From: Jatrophihabitans sp. | GTDB lineage: Bacteria > Actinomycetota > Actinomycetes > Mycobacteriales > Jatrophihabitantaceae | Assembly (NCBI GenBank): GCA_025924515.1 | Contig: JAICIE010000008.1 | Coordinates: 1-57,289, forward strand | DNA length: 57,289 bases | Reading direction: 5' to 3' | Part shown: in pieces, positions 41,501 to 49,597 of the stretch | Layout: each line of letters starts with the position of its first letter | How positions within the stretch are numbered: the stretch's first letter is position 1 | Program-made: the position numbers and the translations under genes | The notes under the pieces: generated by a model | Databases searched by the model: none | The model's input: the letters and a program-made list of their open reading frames with translations, nothing else | What the model was told of the DNA's origin: nothing

Positions 41501-42529
41501 ATGAGCGTTAGGACAGGATCCGCACGAGGACGACTGCTTGCCGCGGTCGTCGCGGTGACCGGGTTGGCCCTCGCCGCCTGCGGCGGCGCCAAGGTCGGTG
41601 GCGGCGGCGGCGGTGGTGGCGGCGGCAGCACCGCCTCGGCTGTGGCCGCAGGGTCGTCGGGGTCGACGACCACCACCAAGTGCGGCACCGTCACCCTGGC
41701 CGACAACCCATGGATCGGCTACGAGGCCGATGTCGCCGTGGTCTCCTATGTCCTTCGTACGGATCTGCACTGCAACGTCCAGATCAAGCACCTGACCGAA
41801 CAGGTCTCATGGCAGGGCTTCAGCACGGGGCAGGTCGACGCAATCCTCGAGAACTGGGGGCACCAGGACCTGGCAAAGCAGTACATCAGCAACAACCACG
41901 TCGCCGTCGACCTGGGCTCCGACGGTCTGACCGGTGTGATCGGCTGGTTCGTGCCGCCGTGGATGGTCCAAAAATATCCGGACATCACCAACTGGAAGAA
42001 CCTGAACAAGTACGCGTCGCTGTTCAAGACCTCGGAGTCGGGCGGCAAGGGTCAGTTGCTCGACGGTGACCCTTCCTACGTGACAAACGACGCCGCCCTG
42101 GTCAAGAACCTCCACCTCAACTACAAGGTGGTTCAGGGCGGCAGCGAGACGGCCCTGATCCAGAGTTTCCGAGCAGCGCAGCAGAACAAGAAGCCGCTGC
42201 TCGCGTACTTCTACTCACCGCAGTGGTTCCTCAACGAGGTTCACCTCGTCAAGGTCAACCTGCCGAAATACACGCCCGGCTGTGACGCGGTGGCAGCCAA
42301 GGTGGCGTGCGACTACCCGGCCTACCATTTGAACAAGGTCGTCGCGGCGTCGTTTGCGAAGTCCGGCAGCCCGGCTTTCACGCTTATCAAGAATTGGAAG
42401 TGGAGCAACCAACAGCAGAACACGGTCTCGAAGATGCTCGCCGTCGACAAGCTGTCCGACGATGCCGCAGCAAAGAAGTGGATCAGCAGCAACAAGAGCG
42501 TCGTCGATGGCTGGCTGAAGGGGACCTGA
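41501..42529 (+). CDS. glycine betaine-type ABC substrate-binding lipoprotein (OpuAC/ProX-like)
   Basis: A 342-aa lipoprotein. GAAGGAAG precedes ATG 41501. The lipobox LALAAC gives lipidated Cys27, followed by a run of ten glycines (33-42) and a Ser/Thr linker to about residue 58. The mature OpuAC-type domain starts at KCGTVTLADNPWIGYEADVA; its Trp/Tyr-rich segments (WQGFSTGQVDAILENWG, IGWFVPPWMV, YFYSPQWFLNEV) would form the aromatic cage for a quaternary amine. It is the last gene of the transporter operon, followed by a hairpin. Confidence 0.92.
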   Translation: MSVRTGSARGRLLAAVVAVTGLALAACGGAKVGGGGGGGGGGSTASAVAAGSSGSTTTTKCGTVTLADNPWIGYEADVAVVSYVLRTDLHCNVQIKHLTEQVSWQGFSTGQVDAILENWGHQDLAKQYISNNHVAVDLGSDGLTGVIGWFVPPWMVQKYPDITNWKNLNKYASLFKTSESGGKGQLLDGDPSYVTNDAALVKNLHLNYKVVQGGSETALIQSFRAAQQNKKPLLAYFYSPQWFLNEVHLVKVNLPKYTPGCDAVAAKVACDYPAYHLNKVVAASFAKSGSPAFTLIKNWKWSNQQQNTVSKMLAVDKLSDDAAAKKWISSNKSVVDGWLKGT

Positions 42530-42537
42530 CAATCACC

Positions 42538-42569
42538 GGTGCGCCGTCGGATTGGTGCGGCGGCGCACC
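42538..42569 (+). terminator. hairpin after the osmolyte transporter operon
   Basis: GGTGCGCCG (42538-42546) pairs perfectly with CGGCGCACC (42561-42569) around a 14-base loop, 8 bp after the binding-protein stop. Confidence 0.65.
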
Positions 42570-42732
42570 GCCCGAACCCTCGCGCGAGGACGACTGTCTG
42601 CAGATCGACACGCGGTCACGTCCTGGGAGACGACGCAAGCCCGGGTCGCAACAAGCCAAGCGGAGGCGTAAAGGGCCCCAGCGGTGGGCACCTTCTCGAT
42701 AAGGACCGAAGGAGCGACGGCCGCAAATTTAA

Positions 42733-42750
42733 CGATCATTTGATTGATCG
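42733..42750. promoter_or_regulatory. inverted repeat CGATCA-N6-TGATCG
   Basis: A perfect 6-bp inverted repeat with a 6-bp spacer in a locally A/T-rich stretch, 63 bp upstream of the phosphoesterase start. It may be a regulator site overlapping the promoter; the binder is unknown. Confidence 0.35.
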
Positions 42751-42813
42751 AGTCGTCCTATCGGCGCATCCTGGGGCCGCCACACCGATCACCGGATCGT
42801 GGGAGGATCCTTG

Positions 42814-44298
42814 ATGTTTCGATCGATTGCGGGTCGTCGATTGAGCGGCTTGGTGGCGCTGGCCGCGTCGGCCACGTTCGCGGCCGGCGTAAGCCAACCG
42901 AGCGCCGGAGGTCAGCCAGTCGCGCGGGTCGCATCCATCGGAGCGCCGCAGACCCCGATCCGGCACATCGTCTTCATCCTGAAGGAGAACCGGAGTTTCG
43001 ACGAGTATTTCGGGGCGTTGTCGAGCAGTAATCCCGGTATCAACGGCGCCACCTCGGTCAGGAAGCAGAACGGCACGGTTGTCCGACCGCTGCCGCAGAC
43101 GCCGGACCCGCTTCCCAACGACATCAGCCATTCGTCGGGGGCATTCAGGAAAGCGTGTGACGCCGACAGTTCAGGTGTCTGCCGCAACGACGCGTTCGAC
43201 GAGGTCAGGGGCGCCTACTCATCGTCAGGCAAGCCGCTCGCGCTGTCGCAGATGCAGCCGAGCAGCATCCCGCACTACACCTCCTACGCCGCCACGTACG
43301 GCATCGGCGACGACATGTTCGCGTCGTGGCGAGGTGCCAGCTTCGCCAACAACCTCTACGAGTTCACGGGGCAGGCGGGGCGGTACGACACAGCCTCCGG
43401 CTGCGTCCCGAACACCGCGGTCGCCAACACGTGGGCGTGTCACACCAACGGACGGTCCGTGTCGGGCCTACCCCATCCGCGCCCAGGGTCGGGTGGACTC
43501 GACCACCACTGGGGCTGCGACGATCCGGCCGGGACATTGGCCCAGCTGCTGAACCCGGCGACGGGCGCCACATCGACCATGTATCCGTGTTACCGGTTCA
43601 AGTCGCTGCCCGACCAGCTCACCGCGGCGGGGGTCAGCTGGAAGAGCTACGCCAGCTCGATCTCAGGCTTCCACGAGGCGCTGGACGCCATCCACAGCAT
43701 CCGAAACGCCCCCAACGAGTGGGCCAAGGTGCAGCCGGAGGGCCAGTTCCCGAAGGACATCGCGGGCGGAAAGCTGCCAGCGGTGAGCTGGGTGGTTCCG
43801 CGGTGGACCGACCATGCGCCGCAGCCGGCATGCAGCGGCGAGAACGAGACGGTGCGGCTGGTCAATGCTGTCATGAAAAGCAGCTACTGGTCCTCGACCG
43901 CGATCGTGATCACTTGGGACGAGTGGGGCGGGTTCTACGATCACGTCAAGCCTCCGCGCTGGCACGGCAACGCCAACGAACGAATTTCCTACGGCTTCCG
44001 CGTACCGCTGCTCGTCATCAGTCCCTTCGTCAAGTCGGGGAACCTCGCGTGGAACGGCCACCATGGCGGCTACGTCGATCACACCTTTTACAGCGACGCG
44101 TCCCTGCTGAAGTTCGTAGAAAAGGCGTTTAACGTGCCGAAGCTCGGTACGGACGACGCCGACTCAACGACCGGCAGTAACCTGATGAACTTCTTCGACT
44201 TCGCCCGGTCGAAGCCGAAGTTGATTCTCCCGACACGGACCTGTCCGAAGATCACTGCCGCGCAGTGGTCGTTGATCAACGAGGAAGATCCCGACTAG
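42814..44298 (+). CDS. secreted phosphoesterase (phospholipase C/acid phosphatase family)
   Basis: A 494-aa exported hydrolase with GGGAGGAT before ATG 42814. The signal peptide covers about residues 1-30. The phosphoesterase family signature ENRSFDEYFG (59-68) supplies a metal-binding Glu/Asn and is followed by IPHYTSYAATYGIGDDMF, WVVPRWTDHAP, ITWDEWGGFYDHV, FRVPLLVISPFV and YVDHTFYSDASLLKF. Members cleave phospholipids or phosphomonoesters outside the cell. Several Cys pairs fit an extracytoplasmic location. It is monocistronic, with an inverted repeat upstream. Confidence 0.9.
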   Translation: MFRSIAGRRLSGLVALAASATFAAGVSQPSAGGQPVARVASIGAPQTPIRHIVFILKENRSFDEYFGALSSSNPGINGATSVRKQNGTVVRPLPQTPDPLPNDISHSSGAFRKACDADSSGVCRNDAFDEVRGAYSSSGKPLALSQMQPSSIPHYTSYAATYGIGDDMFASWRGASFANNLYEFTGQAGRYDTASGCVPNTAVANTWACHTNGRSVSGLPHPRPGSGGLDHHWGCDDPAGTLAQLLNPATGATSTMYPCYRFKSLPDQLTAAGVSWKSYASSISGFHEALDAIHSIRNAPNEWAKVQPEGQFPKDIAGGKLPAVSWVVPRWTDHAPQPACSGENETVRLVNAVMKSSYWSSTAIVITWDEWGGFYDHVKPPRWHGNANERISYGFRVPLLVISPFVKSGNLAWNGHHGGYVDHTFYSDASLLKFVEKAFNVPKLGTDDADSTTGSNLMNFFDFARSKPKLILPTRTCPKITAAQWSLINEEDPD

Positions 44299-44416
44299 GA
44301 CGGTGGTGGCCTTTCGTCGCAGGCAGGATTGACGTCGAACCCGTCACGGGTTCGTGGACGAAGTCGGCGCCCGGCGGCGTGGCCGCGCAGCAGCGACCGG
44401 ACGCATCTCGTCCTCG

Positions 44417-45979
44417 CTATTCCATGGGCGCGCTGCGCGACAGCCTGATCTCCTCGAAGTCCAGGCGAGCCTGGACCTGACGAAGAACGATGTCGTCGAT
44501 GCGCTGGTCGTCGCGCAACTGCACCAGGGCGATTCGCTGGCGAGCGATGAGCGCTAACTGCAATGAGGTGTACTGGTCGTCGTGCAGGACGACCGGGTCG
44601 TCGCTGGCGCCGGCGGCCGCGAGCAACTTTCGACGCTTGTCGAGCTCGTGGCGCACCCGCTCGATGACGCGATCGTTGGTGCCGAGTTCTACTGCCGTGT
44701 CGTCGATGGCATCCAAGGCAGCGTCGACGGTCGTCACCTCGGCGAAATGCCGCTCCTCGTCGACGGACGTGTCGACCGGTAGCCGGGCGAAGCGGACCAC
44801 TCCCGGCAACAGCAACGCCTGCAGAAGGGTCAGCACGATCACTCCGCACGTGACGACGACGATGAGGTCGCGGTCGGGAAACGGCGCTCCGGAATGCAGC
44901 GTGTGAGGCACAGCGAGCGCCGCTGCCAATGAGATTGCTCCTCGGAAACCGACGGTGGCGCTGACCGTGCGTTGCCGGGCACCGACCCGCCGCAGTCGCT
45001 GCGCCGGACGCCGGTCGATCATCCGTATCACATATGGCGTGGTGTAGATCCAGGCCCAGCGGGTACCGATGACCACGCTGGTCACCGCGAGGACATATCC
45101 GACGGCCCGGCCGGCCGAGGCACTGGTCAGACCTCGCACAGCCGTCTGGGCCTGCAGCCCTACCAGCACGAAGAGCGCACTACTGAGCACCGTCGTGGCC
45201 AGGGACCAGAAGGCGGTGGTCTGCTGGCGGGCTGCCGCCCCGGTCACGCGAGGCGACAGCTGGCTCATGAGCAGCCCGCACACCACAACCGAGAGCACAC
45301 CCGAGGCTTTCACGGAGTCGGCCAACAGGAATGCGGCGAACGGGGTCACCAGCACGGCGATGTTCTCGAGCATTGGGTCATCGATGCGTCGGCGCACCTG
45401 CCAACTGGTCACCCCGACCAGGCCACCGGCCAGCAGGCCGCCGCCGTAAGACAGGGCCACCAGCCAGGTCACGTGCAGGGCAGCGAGATGTTCCTCGCCG
45501 ACTGTGGCCGCCACCGCCAACCCGTAGATCACCAGCGCGCTGCCGTCGTTGATCAGGCTTTCGGCCCGTAACACCGTGACGGTGCGGCGCGGCAGCGCGC
45601 GGGCAAGCACGCCGACGGCGGTGGCATCGGTCGGAGCCACGGCGGCGCCGAGCACCCAGGCCGGGCCCAATTCCAGTCCCAGTGCGTGAGCCGTCGCTGC
45701 CACCGCGGCAGCAGTCGCCACCACCAACGCGGTGCTCGTCAGCAGAACCACCCGAAAGTTGCTGCGGATCTCGCGCAAGGAAGTGGTCAGACTCTCCCAG
45801 TACAGCAGCGCAGGCAGGAACAGGAGCAGCACGACCCCCGGCGGCAGCTGCCCGCGCCGCAATGTCGGTACGAAGCCGATGAGTACCCCGACCAGTACCA
45901 GCAGCAGGGCCGGGGCGACCGGGACCCGCCGCGCGACAGCACCGCACAGCAGCAGTGCGAGGCCGAGTACAACGACCAT
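44417..45979 (-). CDS. Na+/H+ antiporter, CPA1 family
   Basis: A 520-aa membrane protein. The ATG at 45977-45979 begins directly at the first helix; an upstream in-frame GTG is also possible. About 12 hydrophobic segments carry the CPA1 signatures APTDATAV (Asp118) and ESLINDGSALV (Asn144-Asp145), and later FRGAISLAAALAVP. A soluble C-terminal tail of about 120 residues with acidic and helical character (DAALDAIDDTAVELG...) ends the protein. It exports Na+ or K+ in exchange for protons, fitting the nearby osmolyte importer and Kdp-like genes. Confidence 0.92.
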   Translation of the reverse strand: MVVVLGLALLLCGAVARRVPVAPALLLVLVGVLIGFVPTLRRGQLPPGVVLLLFLPALLYWESLTTSLREIRSNFRVVLLTSTALVVATAAAVAATAHALGLELGPAWVLGAAVAPTDATAVGVLARALPRRTVTVLRAESLINDGSALVIYGLAVAATVGEEHLAALHVTWLVALSYGGGLLAGGLVGVTSWQVRRRIDDPMLENIAVLVTPFAAFLLADSVKASGVLSVVVCGLLMSQLSPRVTGAAARQQTTAFWSLATTVLSSALFVLVGLQAQTAVRGLTSASAGRAVGYVLAVTSVVIGTRWAWIYTTPYVIRMIDRRPAQRLRRVGARQRTVSATVGFRGAISLAAALAVPHTLHSGAPFPDRDLIVVVTCGVIVLTLLQALLLPGVVRFARLPVDTSVDEERHFAEVTTVDAALDAIDDTAVELGTNDRVIERVRHELDKRRKLLAAAGASDDPVVLHDDQYTSLQLALIARQRIALVQLRDDQRIDDIVLRQVQARLDFEEIRLSRSAPME

Positions 45980-46168
45980 CTGAAGACCCAACACGGGCTC
46001 ATCTTGGCCGACACCGCCATCGGCTTCGTCGAGCCCGTGCGCCGGGTCAACGGCAGGGTCGGGGCGGAGCACGACGGCGGATCGCGTCGCGGCGCGCGCA
46101 GTTCCGACCGAGTTACGCCGGCTGCATTCGCGATGGCTTCGCCGCGGGCGAGCCTGGCAGGCGGACGG

Positions 46169-46723
46169 TCAGAACCGGACGGTGCTTGAGCCGAGGCCGA
46201 GTCTCGAGTGCGACATGAACACGTGCGTGTGCAGCGCGCTGTCGAGTGCACGCACTGCGGCTGCGGTCAAGGTGACGGGGTACGCACCGAACTGGACGAA
46301 GCCGGGGCCACCATTGCCGTTCTGCGGGTCGCCGAGGGTCAGCGCGGCGATCCTGCCCTGGCCCGTGACGCGGACATGTGCCACGTGGTGAGCGGTGTCC
46401 AAGGTGATGTCCGTGAACCGGACCGTCGTCCCGGCGCGGCTCAGGGCGAAGCCACCGGTCTCGTTCTCTACATAGTTCGGCGGCGTCGCGGTGCCGCCTG
46501 CGGTCGGCAGCGTGAGCGTGCGGCTGACCTTCGTGGCCGGAGTGATCGATTGAATCTTCAGACCGGCGGCGTTCGCAGCCGACGTTGTGGCGGCGTCGAG
46601 CGTGATGACAGTCTTGCCCGACTTGATCGGGGTCGCCGAGGCAGCGTTGGCGGCAGCGGCACCGCTACATATGACCACGGCACTGGCACCGGCGACACCG
46701 ACAGTCCGAACGAAGTTCCGCAC
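46169..46723 (-). CDS. exported protein of unknown function
   Basis: A 184-aa protein starting at GTG 46721-46723 with GAGGAG 5 bp upstream. The signal peptide runs from VRNFVRTVGVAGASA to about AAANAASA. The mature chain is beta-rich with GKTVITLDAATTSAANAAG, ENETGGFALSRAGTTVRF and VTGQGRIAALTLGDP, faintly reminiscent of HtaA-type surface domains; that resemblance is weak. There are no Cys in the mature part and no membrane anchor, so it is probably released. Confidence 0.7.
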   Translation of the reverse strand: MRNFVRTVGVAGASAVVICSGAAAANAASATPIKSGKTVITLDAATTSAANAAGLKIQSITPATKVSRTLTLPTAGGTATPPNYVENETGGFALSRAGTTVRFTDITLDTAHHVAHVRVTGQGRIAALTLGDPQNGNGGPGFVQFGAYPVTLTAAAVRALDSALHTHVFMSHSRLGLGSSTVRF

Positions 46724-47007
46724 GAGCACTCCTCGAGGTAGGCGAGCGGCCACCACTGGGCCACCCGTCTCGATCGTCCGGCGACGCGCCGATGTAAGCG
46801 CGCAGCGTTCGCCATCAACACCAAGCGTCCGGCCGGCATCGGGTCAAATTCGGTCGCCCGCACGCCAACGGCAATCAGCTGAGGTCAGCTGGGCTGGCGG
46901 TCGGAACCGGCGACGCCCGCTGGGTGGACGCCCAGCGCACTTGCGTGCTGGCAGGGCAACACGCCAGGATCCGGGAATCCGGAGCTGCACAACGAGCGGA
47001 GGCTGGT

Positions 47008-47817
47008 ATGGCGGTCGGACGGACCTGGGTGCGCGTCTCGGCGGGCTTGATTGCCGGCCTGACGGCGCTCGGCACCTGCGCAGTGGCGTCGGCGATGGTG
47101 AACGGCACATCAGACACCGCGCACCCCGAGGCCGGCGCGCTGTACTTCAGCGCGGCGCCCGACGGGGCGAGGCACTTCGCGTGCAGCGGCGCCCTCATCG
47201 ATACCGAGGTGTTCCTCACCGCTGCGCACTGCTTCACCGAAACCGTTCGCGAGACCGGCTCGCTGCCGGTGAGCTGGGTGACCTTCGACGAGCACCCGAC
47301 GGCCTCCAGCACCTACTACGCCGGCACGGTCACCCTGGACCCGAACTACGACAAGACCACGACCCACGACAACCTCTACGCCGACGACGTCGACGACTAT
47401 GCGGTTGTCCACCTGGCCGCAGACCCGGGCATCACCCCGGCGCAGTTGCCGACCGCCGGTCTTGACGCGCGCCTGCCGCGCGGGCAGTCGCTCACTGTCG
47501 TCGGCTACGGCACCTCGGTCACCCAGGGCGGCGGCGCGCCGACCTATCCGCCGACCGGACAGCGCGAGTCGGCGATGCTGACCCTGCAGACGGTCACACC
47601 CAACTGGATGCATGAGAGCCAGAACCCGGTGCACGGGAACGGTGGCGCATGCGGCGGCGACTCGGGCGGTCCGAACTACCTTCGGGGAACGCACATCGTG
47701 CTCAGCACGACGATCACCGGGGACATGGTGTGTCGCGCCACCAACGTCTCGATCCGCCTCGACACGCCGAACGCGCGCGCGTTCCTCGCGACGCAGGTGA
47801 GCTACCCGCTGCCGTGA
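47008..47817 (+). CDS. secreted trypsin-like serine protease (S1 family)
   Basis: A 269-aa exported protease. GCGGAGG precedes ATG 47008. The signal peptide ends around ASA (27-29), with mature NGTSDTAHPEAGALYF typical of S1 N-termini. The catalytic triad is complete: His74 (LTAAHC), Asp130 (DDVDDYAVVHL) and Ser219 (GGDSGGP). Cys59/Cys75 and Cys215 with the late Cys in MVCRAT would form the usual disulfides. The Asn/Asp-rich segment LDPNYDKTTTHDNLYADD is a short insertion before the Asp loop. It is monocistronic; substrates are unknown. Confidence 0.92.
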   Translation: MAVGRTWVRVSAGLIAGLTALGTCAVASAMVNGTSDTAHPEAGALYFSAAPDGARHFACSGALIDTEVFLTAAHCFTETVRETGSLPVSWVTFDEHPTASSTYYAGTVTLDPNYDKTTTHDNLYADDVDDYAVVHLAADPGITPAQLPTAGLDARLPRGQSLTVVGYGTSVTQGGGAPTYPPTGQRESAMLTLQTVTPNWMHESQNPVHGNGGACGGDSGGPNYLRGTHIVLSTTITGDMVCRATNVSIRLDTPNARAFLATQVSYPLP

Positions 47818-47920
47818 CCGGCGCCCGAGCTGCGGTGGGACTGGCTGCCCGGGCACCGGGCACCTCGACCGGCCGGCGTGGGCCGCCCTTCCCGCGCCGG
47901 CGGGCAGAAAGCACGCAGCG

Positions 47921-48298
47921 CTACCCGTCCCCAATCTGACGACGAATGCCCGCGTCGACGGCACCCGATGTCCGTCGCTCCAATCGCCGCCAGCCGCCGG
48001 CTCGGTTGTTGGCGATGACAGCACGGAAAAGAGCGAGTAATGCCGGTGTGTTCACCGTGTCGGCGCGGTACATCTGGATCGCTCTGGCCGTCGCGTTCCC
48101 ATGCCCCTGGTTGATGAGATTTTCAGGATCCGGGACGGTCGGGTCGTAGAGAAAGACGTTGACGTGGTCCTTTGTCGCGAGCAGTGCGCAGATGTTGCCG
48201 TCGAGGACGAAATACGGCGCAGACTGTACGGCGCGAACCAAGGACGCTCGGGCGGTGGCGTGTCCGCCCCACAGATCGGTGCAGCGCTCGATCGTCAA
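47921..48298 (-). CDS. DUF1801-like protein, probably N-terminally truncated
   Basis: A frame of up to 125 aa from a TTG at 48296-48298. The core SAPYFVLDGNICALLATKDH, VNVFLYDPTVPDPENLINQG and HGNATARAIQMYRADTVNTP, with the final LFRAVIANNRAGGWRRL, matches DUF1801 (YdhG-like) proteins. The usual N-terminal helix of about 30-40 residues before the PYF motif is missing or unrecognisable, and there is no ribosome binding site. The gene begins only 27 bp from the divergent DJ-1 gene. It is either a shortened functional version or a relic. Confidence 0.6.
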   Translation of the reverse strand: MTIERCTDLWGGHATARASLVRAVQSAPYFVLDGNICALLATKDHVNVFLYDPTVPDPENLINQGHGNATARAIQMYRADTVNTPALLALFRAVIANNRAGGWRRLERRTSGAVDAGIRRQIGDG

Positions 48299-48325
48299 CC
48301 GACGTGACTGGGTACGTCCTTGTTC

Positions 48326-48880
48326 ATGGCCAACGAACTGAGTGGCAAGAACATCGTCTTCCTCGTCGCGAACGAGGGCATCGAGCAGGTCGAGCTGACG
48401 AGACCCTGGCAGGCCGTCGAGGACGCCGGTGGACAGCCCGTCCTGGCCGCCCCCGAGATCGGTGACGTGCAGGCCTTCAACCACCTCGACGCGGGCGACA
48501 CCTTCCAGGCGACGGTATCGACGAGCGAACTCAATGCCGATGACTACGCCGGTGTGGTGCTTCCCGGGGGTGTCGCCAATCCTGACCAGCTGCGCACCAA
48601 CCAGCCTGCGGTGCGGTTCCTGCGGCAGTGGACCGGCGGCGGGCGTCCGGTCGCGGCGATCTGTCACGGCCCGTGGACCCTCGTGGAGGCCGACGCGGTC
48701 CGCGGAAAGACCCTCACCAGCTGGCCCAGCCTGCAGACCGACATTCGCAACGCCGGAGGGGAGTGGCGCGACGAGAACGTCTGCCGTTGCGACGAAGCGG
48801 GCTACTCGCTGGTCACCAGCCGCAAGCCGGACGACCTGGAGGCCTTCGACAAGGCTCTTGTCGAACTGTTCGGTTCCTGA
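48326..48880 (+). CDS. DJ-1/PfpI family protein (general stress protein 18-like)
   Basis: A 184-aa cytoplasmic protein starting at ATG 48326 (MANELSGKNIVFLVANEGIE). The nucleophile-elbow Cys113-His114 lies in VAAICHGPWTLVEAD, with the conserved acidic partner Glu17 in ANEGIEQVEL. Further family features are VVLPGGVANPDQLR and LTSWPSLQTDIRNAGG. Members act as glyoxalase/deglycase-type or stress proteins. No operon partner is present; no good Shine-Dalgarno is seen and six upstream bases could extend it by two codons. Confidence 0.92.
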   Translation: MANELSGKNIVFLVANEGIEQVELTRPWQAVEDAGGQPVLAAPEIGDVQAFNHLDAGDTFQATVSTSELNADDYAGVVLPGGVANPDQLRTNQPAVRFLRQWTGGGRPVAAICHGPWTLVEADAVRGKTLTSWPSLQTDIRNAGGEWRDENVCRCDEAGYSLVTSRKPDDLEAFDKALVELFGS

Positions 48881-48916
48881 CACCTCATCGGCCGTTGGTG
48901 TCGGCATCATCGGACG

Positions 48917-49597
48917 TCAGGACGTGACCAACCGGTAGCCCATCGCCGGCTCCGTGATCAGGTACCGGGGATTGGCGGGGTCCGGCTCGAGCTTGCGGCG
49001 TAACTGGGCCATGTAGACCCGCAGGTAATGGGTCTCGCTGTCGTAGCCCGGACCCCAGACCTCGTGGAGGAGCTGCGCCCGGCTCACGAGCCGACCCGGC
49101 GACCGGGCCAGCGCCTCGAGCATCTGCCATTCCGTCGGCGTGAGCCGGACCTCGCCGGTGGGTCGGAGAGTCACCCGCTTGGCCGCCAGGTCGATGACGA
49201 AGTGCTCGGTTTCCAGACGGGGTTCGTCCGGTGCCGGCGCGGCGCGGCGGACCGCTGCGCGTAGCCGGGCGAGAAGCTCGTCCATCCCGAAGGGCTTGGT
49301 CACGTAGTCGTCGGCCCCAGCGTCCAGAGCAGCGACCTTGTGCGCTTCCTGATCACGCGCGGACAGGACGAGGACGGGCACCTCCGACCAGCCTCTGATC
49401 CCGACGATGACGTCTGTGCCGTCCATGTCGGGAAGGCCCAGGTCGAGGATCACAGCGTCGGGATGCTCCTTCGCGACGGCGGCCAGGCCGGCCCGACCCG
49501 TCGCCGCCGTCGCGACGCGGTATCCACGAGCCGTCAGGTTGATCTGCATCGCCCGCAGCAGTCCGGGTTCGTCGTCGACCACGAGAACAGTCGTCAC
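48917..49597 (-). CDS. kdpE: KdpE-type OmpR-family response regulator
   Basis: A 226-aa DNA-binding regulator. The receiver domain has Asp8/Asp9/Glu10 (VVDDEPG), phospho-acceptor Asp52 (ILDLGLPDMDG) and the Lys of YVTKPFG. The winged helix includes RLTPTEWQMLEALARSPGRL, LLHEVWGPGYDSETHYLRVY and MAQLRRKLEPDP, which is the KdpE subclass pattern. It is translated from an ATG overlapping the kinase stop by 4 bp. No kdpFABC genes occur in the window, so its nearby target may be the divergent permease. Confidence 0.9.
   Translation of the reverse strand: MTTVLVVDDEPGLLRAMQINLTARGYRVATAATGRAGLAAVAKEHPDAVILDLGLPDMDGTDVIVGIRGWSEVPVLVLSARDQEAHKVAALDAGADDYVTKPFGMDELLARLRAAVRRAAPAPDEPRLETEHFVIDLAAKRVTLRPTGEVRLTPTEWQMLEALARSPGRLVSRAQLLHEVWGPGYDSETHYLRVYMAQLRRKLEPDPANPRYLITEPAMGYRLVTS

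Noticed and set aside
41581-41660. GGC/GGT run as a possible simple-sequence or CRISPR-like repeat
   Set aside because: It encodes the ten-glycine linker after the lipobox of the betaine-binding protein, a common flexible linker.
47110-48024. 304-codon minus-strand ORF opposite the serine protease
   Set aside because: It is entirely antisense to a protease with a complete catalytic triad, and its Arg/Val/Gly-rich composition is typical of high-GC shadows.
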